Part shown: positions 54,006 to 62,315 of the stretch, in pieces
How the letters are laid out: each line of letters begins with the position of its first letter
Numbering within the stretch: position 1 is the stretch's first letter
From: a bacterium
Lineage (GTDB): Bacteria; UBA10199; JAIBAG01
Assembly (NCBI GenBank): GCA_019695305.1
Contig: JAIBAG010000002.1
Location: 122,309-186,308 of the forward strand
DNA length: 64,000 nt
Reading direction: 5' to 3'
Made by a program: the position numbers and the translations under genes
The notes under the pieces: model-generated
The model's database searches: none
What the model saw: only the letters and a program-made list of their open reading frames with translations
What the model was told of the DNA's origin: nothing

Positions 54006-55949
54006 ATGAAAAAGTACCTCATCTTATTTTGTATATGCTTTATTTTCTTTTTCTCTTCCAGTGCCCATTCCAGGCTTTTGGGCCCAAATGACCGAGATGG
54101 GGATGGTAATTTGGATAATGTGGATAATTGCCCTTTTGTATACAACCCCGCACAAGAAGATCAAGATCATGATGGCCAGGGTAATGCCTGTGATACCGAC
54201 GATGATGCGGATGGAATTTTAGACACAAGCGATAACTGCCCCTTAGCACCCAATAAAAACCAGCTGGATACCAATAACGATCACAAAGGTAACATTTGCG
54301 ACACCGATGATGATGGCGATGGCTTGTTAGATACAAGAGATAATTGCCCCCTTATCAGCAATCAAGATCAGATGGATATAGATGCCGATGGCATGGGCAA
54401 TGTCTGTGACACTGATGACGACAATGACGGTGCTTTAGATACAAACGATAATTGTCCCAATATAACAAATCGGGATCAACTAAACACAGATTCCGACACC
54501 TTAGGCAATGCTTGCGATAACTGCGTAGACGTTTCAAATCAGCAACAATTAAGTACTATTGATGCCCAATACGGTGATGCCTGTGTAAAAATAAAAAAAG
54601 TAGAATTTGGTGGTGATGCTAATTCCGTTTGCTCCATTTATTCTGCAGGCCCATATCCAGGCCGCATAAAATGTTGGGGGAACAACAGTGGGAGGAAGGT
54701 AAGTTTATTCACTAGTGATTCTCGATCACCGACTCCCAATGCCATACCGGATATTGACAATGCCATAGACGTTGGCATTGGCGACTCTCATGCTTGCGCT
54801 CTTTTAAACAACGGACAAATTAAGTGCTGGGGTTCTAGTGCATGGGGAACACGCGGTGATAATTTGGCTTCACACTATGGAAATCCAAACATTGTAAGTA
54901 ACATTGACAATGCCGTACAAATATCCGTTTCAGACGATTATAACTGCGCCAGAATGAGTGACGGCACCGTAAAATGCTGGGGCCGATGTGACGCTGGACA
55001 ATGTGGCATCCCTACCGATGATTTTAGAATGATCACACCGGCGCTGGTAGAAGGCATTAACGATGCTGTGGACATTCAAACACAAGGGGGTTGGGGCTCG
55101 TATGCATGTGCCTTACTGGCTCATGGCACCATCCAATGTTGGGGCAGTATGTTTCTGGCAGCTGCCACATCAACAGCCAATGTTTTTGTATGGGAAACAC
55201 CTCAAACTATACCTGACGTTATCAATGCTGTTGGCATGAGCCTTGGCCAAAATCATGCATGCGCCAGAATAAGTGATGGCACAATTAAATGCTGGGGAAA
55301 CAATAATACCGGTCAGTTGGGAGACGGCACCACCATAACCCGCACCACACCAGTAAGCGTTGTGGGTATTAATAATGCTGTTGGGATTAAAGTAGGTGGG
55401 CAACATGCTTTTACCGATATGCTTGCTTTTGTTGTTGAGGGCGATCCATTGCAATATGTTAATGGAAAGCAACATACCTGTGCGCGCCTGGCGGATGGAA
55501 CCCTCAAATGCTGGGGCAGAAATACTTCGGGCCAATTGGGAGACGGTACACTTATTAATCGATCGGTACCTGTTAGTGTCCTTGGACTTACCCATGTAAA
55601 ATCTATCGATTTGGGGAGGGATCATTCGTGTGCCTTAATGGAAGATGGCAAAATTAAATGTTGGGGATGCAATAGCAATGGTATTTTAGGCGACGGGACT
55701 AACGTAACACGGTCCTCGCCTGTTGATGTGGTTGGAATTAATAATGTCACAGGATTAAATTATAGATGCAGCATTCTTAATGGTAAATCGGTGAAATGTT
55801 GGGGAGATAACAGTTTTGGAGAACTGGCGGATGATATTACCTCGATAGATGGTAACTATGCCTATTCAAGCTCCCCCATTCCTATTGATTGGGATGGAGG
55901 AACTCCCGATTACGTTACAGAGTTTGGTGGTAATTATGATTGCCAGTAA
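54006..55949 (+). CDS. Secreted protein with thrombospondin type-3 repeats and RCC1-like repeats
   Basis: 647 residues. The signal peptide is MKKYLILFCICFIFFFSSSAHS. Residues ~28-180 hold about four to five Asp-rich thrombospondin type-3 units (DTDDDGDGLLDTRDNCP) that bind calcium in other proteins. From ~200 to the end there are eight or so RCC1-type propeller repeats with the bacterial consensus HACALLNNGQIKCWG. The N-terminal units are likely a calcium-dependent spacer and the propeller a binding platform. Surface or extracellular location is expected, and export by the type II system encoded at the start of the window is plausible. Confidence 0.93.
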   Translation: MKKYLILFCICFIFFFSSSAHSRLLGPNDRDGDGNLDNVDNCPFVYNPAQEDQDHDGQGNACDTDDDADGILDTSDNCPLAPNKNQLDTNNDHKGNICDTDDDGDGLLDTRDNCPLISNQDQMDIDADGMGNVCDTDDDNDGALDTNDNCPNITNRDQLNTDSDTLGNACDNCVDVSNQQQLSTIDAQYGDACVKIKKVEFGGDANSVCSIYSAGPYPGRIKCWGNNSGRKVSLFTSDSRSPTPNAIPDIDNAIDVGIGDSHACALLNNGQIKCWGSSAWGTRGDNLASHYGNPNIVSNIDNAVQISVSDDYNCARMSDGTVKCWGRCDAGQCGIPTDDFRMITPALVEGINDAVDIQTQGGWGSYACALLAHGTIQCWGSMFLAAATSTANVFVWETPQTIPDVINAVGMSLGQNHACARISDGTIKCWGNNNTGQLGDGTTITRTTPVSVVGINNAVGIKVGGQHAFTDMLAFVVEGDPLQYVNGKQHTCARLADGTLKCWGRNTSGQLGDGTLINRSVPVSVLGLTHVKSIDLGRDHSCALMEDGKIKCWGCNSNGILGDGTNVTRSSPVDVVGINNVTGLNYRCSILNGKSVKCWGDNSFGELADDITSIDGNYAYSSSPIPIDWDGGTPDYVTEFGGNYDCQ

Positions 55950-55985
55950 AACAGAGAGACGCTCAAAAAGACCATTCAAATAACA

Positions 55986-56552
55986 CTAACCTAAATGCGT
56001 CACCATTTCTTCAAGGCTAACCTTGGATTTCGCTTCAATCAAAATTCCAAAGCGTTTTTGAGGATCATCCAGATGTTTGAGCGTAAACCCGCCGTCTCCA
56101 TACACTTTAGCCAGCACTTTAGATAAACGAGGAGAAACTGCGTCAAACGTGGCAGCATTATTAGGAGCCAAGGCACGGTCGTTGATGATAAATTCTAATT
56201 TGTCGGTACACAACGTTACAGGACGTTTAAATTCAGAAGCTTCTAAACGGATACAACCTTTTAAGAAAGCCTTGAGAGTAGTTGTTATAATTTCTTCTTC
56301 ATTTCCGCTCATCACGCGCTTATACGCATAAGCAAAACCGCGTTTGCGATCGGTGTCATCCAACAAGAAATCGCAATAGTGTCCATAAAGGAGAGTTAAC
56401 GGGCCGTCGTGAACATGCTTATAATCGGCCACATCCACAAAAACCTCGGGGCTATTGGGAATCCAGGTGTTTAAAACTTTAAAAAACTCATCCGGCTGTG
56501 CATCGCCGGGGTTTCTAAAAAAAAATTTCCAATTGATCTTTTGAATAGTCAT
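55986..56552 (-). CDS. Conserved-looking protein downstream of siroheme reductase
   Basis: 188 residues. It has a mixed alpha/beta pattern and no recognised motif (FFRNPGDAQPDEFFKVLNTWIP; RPVTLCTDKLEFIINDRALAPNN). It starts 12 bases after the reductase stop, on the same strand, so it is probably co-transcribed. It could be an assembly factor or electron-transfer partner; nothing in the sequence, such as cysteine pairs, proves this. Confidence 0.7.
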   Translation of the reverse strand: MTIQKINWKFFFRNPGDAQPDEFFKVLNTWIPNSPEVFVDVADYKHVHDGPLTLLYGHYCDFLLDDTDRKRGFAYAYKRVMSGNEEEIITTTLKAFLKGCIRLEASEFKRPVTLCTDKLEFIINDRALAPNNAATFDAVSPRLSKVLAKVYGDGGFTLKHLDDPQKRFGILIEAKSKVSLEEMVTHLG

Positions 56553-56564
56553 TTCTTTTTACCT

Positions 56565-58841
56565 TTATTGCGCAGCCTGCTGCTGCATGCCCATTCTGAT
56601 GTTACAACCATGAGCGGCATCGATAAACAATTGAGCTTCTTCCATGCGCTGATGCGCACGGTCGGCACTGATATTATCAACCCCCTCTTCCTGAGCCTTA
56701 AACAAGTATTTGGCAAATTGATTACCCATAAACGGGTCGTAAAAAATACCGGTTTCGCAAAAATATTTGTTAAATTCGTTGATGATCTCTTCAGGATTTT
56801 CCGAAATATCAATATTTTTGCTTTTTACCAAAGCCTGAGCGGCCCGCAGCATGGCTCCATAAGCGGCTACTACCGCTTTATTCAAATCACCTTTTTCATA
56901 AACTACCTGCGATTCAAACATTTCACGATCGGCCACTTTTAAACCCATATCGGTAAGCGATACCACTTCACCGGCACACTCGCCCACACCAATATCGCTG
57001 GTGGTAAATTCACGTACGTTACCCCAATCGACATAGTAATCTTTGTTTTCTTCGTATGAGGGAATTTGCGCCAGATCGATAAGCGCATTTTTAACGGCTA
57101 TTTTTCCCGTGCGTTCGATAAATGATTTAAAACTTTCATCACCGCTCCGGCCTTCCAGATACATATTCGCCAAACGGGTCACCGTTGCAGGAATGGCTTT
57201 AGACGGAATAGTGGTAATGGCCAAACCATTGGCCCCACCATTTTTTTGCATTTGCCCACCCAACACCAACTGAAAATGCGGCACCACATGATTACCCGCT
57301 TTACGGCCCACACCGTAAAAACCCATATCGGCAATATGATGCTGGCTGCACGAGTTAAAACAACCCGATACTTTAATACGTAAATTACGAATCGCTTCGT
57401 TATGAATAATTTGTTGCTCGGCTAAACGCGTCATCAATTCGCCCGCTAACCCGCGCGATGCCGATGTTCCCAGCTTACAGGTATCGGTGCCAGGACAAGC
57501 GGTGATATCGACGATGGTGGCAGCATGCGGTTCGGCCAAATCGATTTTTTTAAGATCGTTATAAAGATTTTGCAAATCACCATCGGGTATCCAACGCAGC
57601 ACAATATTTTGTTCAACTGTTGTACGTGCTGTACCTGTTGTATATTTGCGAACGATGGATGCCAAATCGCGCATCTGGTTGCTGGTTAAATCGCCCAGAG
57701 GCAAATAAACTGTCACCACGTTGTAGCCCTTTTGAGCCTGGGCATACACATTGCTTTTTACCCATTGTCCAAAAGGAGTTGATGCATCAGCTGCAGGACG
57801 CACGCCGGCTTCTTTGGCAGGCTTTTCATCAAGGTGATTTAAGGTTTTTAAAAACTCATTCCAGCGAGGATCGGGTTTTAATAAAGCGCGTTCTTTTAAC
57901 ACTTCTTCACGGAATTTATCGATACCCCAATCGCGCACCAAAAATTTTACACGAGCACGGTTGCGGTTTTTCTTTTCGCCATAACGGGCAAAAATACGGA
58001 ACAGCGCCTGTGTTAAAGGCATCAGTTCTTCTTCGGGCACAAACTCATCAAACAGTTTAGCCAGCTGAGGCACAGCACCCAAACCACCACCCACGTAATA
58101 TTCAAACCCGCGTATAGTTTTGCCATTCACCACTTTGGTTTTAGCCACAGCCCCCATATCGTGCATGGATGTAAGCCCGCAGGGGTGATCGGAACAACCC
58201 GAAAAGGCAATTTTAAACTTTCTACCAAAATCCTGAATATCGGGGTGTCCTAAAAAGTAGCGGAACAAGGCATCGGCATAAGGGGTTACATCAAAACTTT
58301 GATCGTGACACACGCCGGCTAACGGGCACGCGGTAACGTTACGCACCGAGTTTCCACAAGCTTCTTTGGTAGTAATACCAACAGCAGCCAAACGGCGAAA
58401 AAGAGACGGGGTATCTTCGATATGCACGTAGTGCAATTGAATATCCTGACGGGTTGTAACGTGACAGATAGCGTCCGAATATTCTTCGGCCAAATCGGCT
58501 AACACATCCATTTGTTCGGGCGTCATACCACCATAGGGCAATTTAATACGTTCCATACCGGGGGCATCCCACACGGTGTTGGGGCCTTTGGTCATGGTGC
58601 CGCAAGGAAAAGGAATTTTTTGCTGACTTTTTCCATCATGGCGAAGCCCGTTATCGTAACGTTGACCATAAGCACCATACCGCAGACGCGATTCGGCAAA
58701 AACTTTTTCTTCAATTTTACCCTGCTTTTTTAAATGGAGTTCGGTTTCAAAACCGTCAATATCTTTAGCCCAGTCGGTGGGCATTTTACCATCGAGTTGT
58801 TTTTTCCAAATATCAGAGGATTCGTTTTTTGTTTCGCTCAT
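56565..58841 (-). CDS. Siroheme-[4Fe-4S] nitrite/sulfite reductase with C-terminal helical extension
   Basis: 758 residues. Two siroheme-binding half-domains are present (about 65-300 and 360-580). The ligands to the coupled cluster are in TACPGTDTCK (near residues 446 and 452) and SGCFNSCSQHH (near 491 and 495). The first half has the equivalent TACPLAGVCH and SGCSDHPCG cysteines, a feature more often lost. The C-terminal ~130 residues (AAYGAMLRAAQALVKSKNID ... HQRMEEAQLFIDAAHG) form a helical domain resembling HEPN-like extensions. It reduces nitrite or sulfite with ferredoxin; the substrate cannot be decided. Confidence 0.9.
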   Translation of the reverse strand: MSETKNESSDIWKKQLDGKMPTDWAKDIDGFETELHLKKQGKIEEKVFAESRLRYGAYGQRYDNGLRHDGKSQQKIPFPCGTMTKGPNTVWDAPGMERIKLPYGGMTPEQMDVLADLAEEYSDAICHVTTRQDIQLHYVHIEDTPSLFRRLAAVGITTKEACGNSVRNVTACPLAGVCHDQSFDVTPYADALFRYFLGHPDIQDFGRKFKIAFSGCSDHPCGLTSMHDMGAVAKTKVVNGKTIRGFEYYVGGGLGAVPQLAKLFDEFVPEEELMPLTQALFRIFARYGEKKNRNRARVKFLVRDWGIDKFREEVLKERALLKPDPRWNEFLKTLNHLDEKPAKEAGVRPAADASTPFGQWVKSNVYAQAQKGYNVVTVYLPLGDLTSNQMRDLASIVRKYTTGTARTTVEQNIVLRWIPDGDLQNLYNDLKKIDLAEPHAATIVDITACPGTDTCKLGTSASRGLAGELMTRLAEQQIIHNEAIRNLRIKVSGCFNSCSQHHIADMGFYGVGRKAGNHVVPHFQLVLGGQMQKNGGANGLAITTIPSKAIPATVTRLANMYLEGRSGDESFKSFIERTGKIAVKNALIDLAQIPSYEENKDYYVDWGNVREFTTSDIGVGECAGEVVSLTDMGLKVADREMFESQVVYEKGDLNKAVVAAYGAMLRAAQALVKSKNIDISENPEEIINEFNKYFCETGIFYDPFMGNQFAKYLFKAQEEGVDNISADRAHQRMEEAQLFIDAAHGCNIRMGMQQQAAQ

Positions 58842-58848
58842 AAAAATG

Positions 58849-58928
58849 GTGCGTAAGTACTGAGGTGCGTAAGTGCGTAGGTTAAGAATTCTTAAACCTC
58901 AGCACTTCCGCACCTACGCACCTACGCA
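58849..58928. repeat. Palindromic element of 8-base units
   Basis: Left arm units: GTGCGTAA, GTACTGAG, GTGCGTAA, GTGCGTAG, GTTAAGAA (58849-58888). Right arm: TTCTTAAA, CCTCAGCA, CTTCCGCA, CCTACGCA, CCTACGCA (58889-58928). The centre is GAATTC. The units pair to give a stem of about 40 bases with a few mismatches. It lies between the 3' end of bioB and the start of the siroheme reductase gene, eight bases from that start codon. It is the 8-base counterpart of the 7-base elements elsewhere in the window. Confidence 0.85.
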
Positions 58929-58932
58929 CATC

Positions 58933-59943
58933 TCAAACAGCTATCACTTCGGGTTTGCGGTGCGGGGCCACAACTTCAAGCCCCAGGCCTTCAATCATTT
59001 TCACATCGTCGGATGAATCACGGCCTTTAGTAGTTAAATAATTGCCCAACATGGTACCACTGGCACCGGCATCAAACATAAGATGCTGCTTATCCTGCAA
59101 ATTTACCTCGCGGCCACCACAAACAAACAGTTCGGTTTTGGGCATTACAAGCCGCATCATCGAAATACTTTTTAAACAATCAAGCGGCGTTAAATCGTGT
59201 TTATCGGCAAGCGGCGTGCCCGGGCGGGGGTTTAAAAAATTAAGGGGGATGCTATCCGGCTCGATATCTTTTAAGTTAAACGCAAATTCCACGCGTTGAT
59301 CCAAACTTTCGCCCATGCCTAAAATACCACCACTGCAAATTTGAAAACCCAGCTTTTTAGCTTCTTTCAGCGTCCCCACTTCATCATCAAAAGTATGGGT
59401 AGAAACAATATTGGGAAAATACGAGCGGCTGGTTTCGATATTGTGATGATAGTTAATCATGCCGGCATCTTTTAATTTTTTAAGATCGTCATGGTTCATG
59501 AGCCCCAGTGACGCGCAGGTTTCCATATCGGTTTTGCTGCGGATTTGAGTAATCGCATCCACCAACATATTCACTTCGCGTTCTTTGGTTAAACCACGGC
59601 CACTGGTCACAATCGAAAACTCGGTAGCGCCATTAGCATCGGCTTCCATGGCATCGGCCACCATTTGATCGACAGATTTTAAGCCGTAAACGGGGGCAGC
59701 AGTCCCTTTGTAGCTGGCCGATTGCGCACAAAATTTGCAGTCTTCCACGCACGCCCCGCTTTTGGCGTTGGTAATGGAACAAAAGCTGATTTTATTGGAA
59801 TAAAATTTTTCGCGGAGGGCACGCGCCACCGGCATGACGTACTGAAAGTAATCGTCTTCGGAACAGTTTAAAATAGCCAAAGCGGTTTCTTGATCGATCC
59901 CGTTTTGGGCTATTTTTTCAACATTTAAGGCCTGTAAATTCAT
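58933..59943 (-). CDS. bioB: Biotin synthase
   Basis: 336 residues. The radical-SAM cluster motif CVEDCKFC is near residue 67, within SGACVEDCKFCAQ. SLGLMNHDDLKKLKDAG and YHHNIETS, then SGGILGMGES and NFLNPRPGTPLA, are family hallmarks. It inserts sulfur into dethiobiotin. No other bio biosynthesis gene is adjacent. It is divergent from creB across 94 bases. Confidence 0.97.
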   Translation of the reverse strand: MNLQALNVEKIAQNGIDQETALAILNCSEDDYFQYVMPVARALREKFYSNKISFCSITNAKSGACVEDCKFCAQSASYKGTAAPVYGLKSVDQMVADAMEADANGATEFSIVTSGRGLTKEREVNMLVDAITQIRSKTDMETCASLGLMNHDDLKKLKDAGMINYHHNIETSRSYFPNIVSTHTFDDEVGTLKEAKKLGFQICSGGILGMGESLDQRVEFAFNLKDIEPDSIPLNFLNPRPGTPLADKHDLTPLDCLKSISMMRLVMPKTELFVCGGREVNLQDKQHLMFDAGASGTMLGNYLTTKGRDSSDDVKMIEGLGLEVVAPHRKPEVIAV

Positions 59944-60037
59944 GGGGGTTGCACCCTATTATGGGGGTAAGTCTTTGTCAATAGAGGAGGCCCGAAAAAT
60001 TCTTGTTAATTTCAGTTATTTAGCTTTAACTAAGGGA

Positions 60038-60718
60038 ATGCCAACAGCACTTTTATTGGTTGAAGATGAAAAATCCATCGCCGATTCGGTTATTTATACC
60101 TTTGGCAAAGAAGGCTATGCTGTCACTTGGGTAAGCTTAGCCAGTGAGGCTTTGGCCCAAATTACTGCTTTAAACCCGGCCCTCATCATTATGGATATTG
60201 GCCTGCCCGATATGTTGGGCTTAGACCTATGCCGGGAAGTTCGTAAAACGAGCAACACACCCATCATTTTTCTTACCGCGCGCAGCGATGAAATTGACAA
60301 AATACTGGGGCTAGAACTAGGGGCCGATGATTATGTAGTAAAACCCTTTAGCCCGCGCGAACTGGTGGCACGGGCTAAAGCGGTACTTAGACGACAAAGT
60401 AATTTAGTATTGGCACCTGATAAAACAAAGAAATTTAAAATTGATGACGCTAAAAAGCGCATCACAATTTACGAAAAGGATTTGGAATTATCCAAGTATG
60501 AATACGACTTATTAAAGCATTTAATAGCACGTCCTGGCCGCGTTTATTCACGTGATGAACTGCTGACGCTGGCTTTTGGCAATGATCACGTCACTACCGA
60601 TCGTGCCATTGATGCCCACATCAAAAATATACGTGCCAAAATAAAAAGCGTTGATCCTGAAACCGACCCCATAGAAACCCACCGCGGTTTAGGTTATTCG
60701 CTTAAGGAGGAGTTTTGA
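60038..60718 (+). CDS. creB: OmpR-family response regulator CreB
   Basis: About 227 residues from ATG 60038 (MPTALLLVEDEK). The receiver domain has DIGLPDMLGLDLC with the phospho-Asp near residue 52, TAR and VVKPFSPREL. The C-terminal OmpR-type winged helix (YEYDLLKHLIARPGRVYSRDELL) follows. With creC and creD next to it, this is the Cre system known in enterobacteria. It overlaps creC by four bases. Confidence 0.92.
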   Translation: MPTALLLVEDEKSIADSVIYTFGKEGYAVTWVSLASEALAQITALNPALIIMDIGLPDMLGLDLCREVRKTSNTPIIFLTARSDEIDKILGLELGADDYVVKPFSPRELVARAKAVLRRQSNLVLAPDKTKKFKIDDAKKRITIYEKDLELSKYEYDLLKHLIARPGRVYSRDELLTLAFGNDHVTTDRAIDAHIKNIRAKIKSVDPETDPIETHRGLGYSLKEEF

Positions 60719-62160
60719 GTTTACGCACCAAACTCATCCTTGTTTTAACCTTAGTTATTTTTGTGGGCTTTGGCAGTGTGTTTAAATGGACTGTTGATGA
60801 ATTAAGACCTCGCTATTTGGAGGCCGTAGAAGAAACGTTAGTGGACGAAGCTTATTTAATGGCCGCCATGCTCGCCCCCTCGTTTGAAAGCAATTCGTTT
60901 AACCCTACTATTATTGATAAGCTTCTAAAAGATACCTATACCCGCTCGCTTAACGCCAAAATTTATCATTTTTTAAAAACCAAAATTGAAACCCGGGTAT
61001 ACATTACCGATAGTCAGGGGATTGTATTATACGATTCGACTGGTCTTGATACAGGCGCTCATTACAGCAATTGGCAAAACATTGCCCGCACCTTAAAAGG
61101 CCAATACGGGGCCCGTGCCAGCCACGAAGAAAAATTTTCGGGACAAAACTCGGTGATGCATGTGAGCGCACCGGTTATTAAAGATGGGAATTTAGTAGGC
61201 ACACTCACGCTCGCCAAACCTACCAATGTGGTAAACTGGTTTATTGAATCGGTAAAACCTCAAATGCTGCTCTCCTTTACACTGGCTGGCTCGGCTATTT
61301 TGTTACTGGCTATTCTGATGTCGCTGTGGATTACCGCACCCGTAAAAGCACTCACTCGTTATGCAGCGCAGGTACGCGATGGACATAACCCGGCGTTACC
61401 CGCTCTAGGCAAAAACGAAATGGGCGAGCTGGGAAAAACATTTTACGAAATGAAACAAACACTGGAAGGGAAACAGTACATTGAAAATTACATCCAAAAT
61501 TTAACACACGAACTTAGAACTCCTTTAACGGCCATTATGGCTGCCGCTGAAATTTTGGGAGATCATCCTGATGAAACTGACAAACAAAAATTTTTAGGCC
61601 ATATTCAACAAAACACAGCACGGATGAAAAGCCTGATTGACCAGATGCTAAAACTCGCTGAGTTGGAAAATCGTAAAATCATTGAGTCAGAAAAAATTAA
61701 TTTGGAATCTCTTATCGAGAAAGTACTCAACGAACTTGAAGTTATATACACGGCTAAAAATATCACTGTGTCATTCCCGCGTAGGCGGGAATCCATCTTA
61801 AATGACGGATTAGGATTTTTTATTAAGGGAGATTCGTTACTTATTGAACAAGCTTTTAAAAATGTACTGGATAATGCTTTTGATTTTACACCCCAAAATG
61901 GAAGCATTGTTATTAAGCTTAATCGCGAAAATGCAGATACAAAGCTAAGCGTACACGATAGTGGCCCAGGCTTCCCTGCCTATGCCCTCCCCAAAGTTTT
62001 TGACCGATTCTTTTCGCTCCCCCGCCCCCAAACCGGCCAAAAAAGCACCGGGCTTGGACTAAATTTTACCAAGCAAATCATGGAGATGCATGGGGGTAGC
62101 CTAAGTGTAAGCAATACCCCTTCTGGGGCTTTAGTAAGCCTTCTTTTTCATACTCACTGA
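60715..62160 (+). CDS. creC: Sensor histidine kinase CreC with internal palindromic insertion
   Basis: 481 residues, TTG start with AAGGAGG a few bases upstream. Two membrane helices (about 5-25 and 175-200) flank a periplasmic sensor domain. A HAMP region, the His box THELRTPLTAI near residue 263, and the N, G1 and G2 boxes (NVLDNAFDFTP; DSGPGFP; GLGLNF) follow. It matches the E. coli CreC I know over much of its length. In the stretch between the H and N boxes a REP-like palindrome (61770-61809) encodes the extra residues PRRRESI and following. The frame stays open, so the kinase is probably still made. Confidence 0.92.
   Translation: MSLRTKLILVLTLVIFVGFGSVFKWTVDELRPRYLEAVEETLVDEAYLMAAMLAPSFESNSFNPTIIDKLLKDTYTRSLNAKIYHFLKTKIETRVYITDSQGIVLYDSTGLDTGAHYSNWQNIARTLKGQYGARASHEEKFSGQNSVMHVSAPVIKDGNLVGTLTLAKPTNVVNWFIESVKPQMLLSFTLAGSAILLLAILMSLWITAPVKALTRYAAQVRDGHNPALPALGKNEMGELGKTFYEMKQTLEGKQYIENYIQNLTHELRTPLTAIMAAAEILGDHPDETDKQKFLGHIQQNTARMKSLIDQMLKLAELENRKIIESEKINLESLIEKVLNELEVIYTAKNITVSFPRRRESILNDGLGFFIKGDSLLIEQAFKNVLDNAFDFTPQNGSIVIKLNRENADTKLSVHDSGPGFPAYALPKVFDRFFSLPRPQTGQKSTGLGLNFTKQIMEMHGGSLSVSNTPSGALVSLLFHTH
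61770..61809. repeat. REP-like palindrome within the creC coding sequence
   Basis: ATTCCCGC (61773-61780) and GCGGGAAT (61785-61792) are perfect inverted arms around GTAG. The wider GTCATT ... AATGAC pair extends the dyad. This is a common intergenic repeat type (the dRS3/REP family core, ATTCCC-N8-GGGAAT). Here it lies in frame inside a protein gene and encodes a short basic loop. A palindromic element within a coding sequence recalls the Rickettsia palindromic elements. Confidence 0.8.
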
Positions 62161-62214
62161 GCGCAGCTCAGTACGAGAAGGTCTATTTTAATACATTAAG
62201 GGCCTTCTTCGTAA

Positions 62215-62252
62215 TTCATCAACTTTTCATAGTTTTTTCATCATCCATTCAT
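62215..62252 (+). promoter_or_regulatory. Four 11-base-phased TTCAT boxes before creD (CreB operator candidate)
   Basis: TTCAT stands at 62215-62219, 62226-62230, 62237-62241 and 62248-62252, each pair separated by exactly six bases. The E. coli CreB site is TTCAC-N6-TTCAC. A possible -10 box (TACTTT, 62263-62268) follows ten bases after the last box, the spacing known for class II activation by OmpR/PhoB-type proteins. The gene creD begins at 62316. Confidence 0.8.
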
Positions 62253-62315
62253 AGCGTCTGTCTACTTTGGTTCTTGAAGGGATAGTCCCTTATTTAACTT
62301 TTTAGAAAGAATTTT

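Noticed and set aside
54040..54537. Antisense frames rich in His and Tyr
   Set aside because: They are the complement of the Asp-rich thrombospondin repeats and reflect codon bias only.
62161..62214. Possible attenuator hairpin upstream of the CreB boxes (GAAGG/CCTTC)
   Set aside because: The stem is weak with a long loop and no T-run; no clear terminator function.
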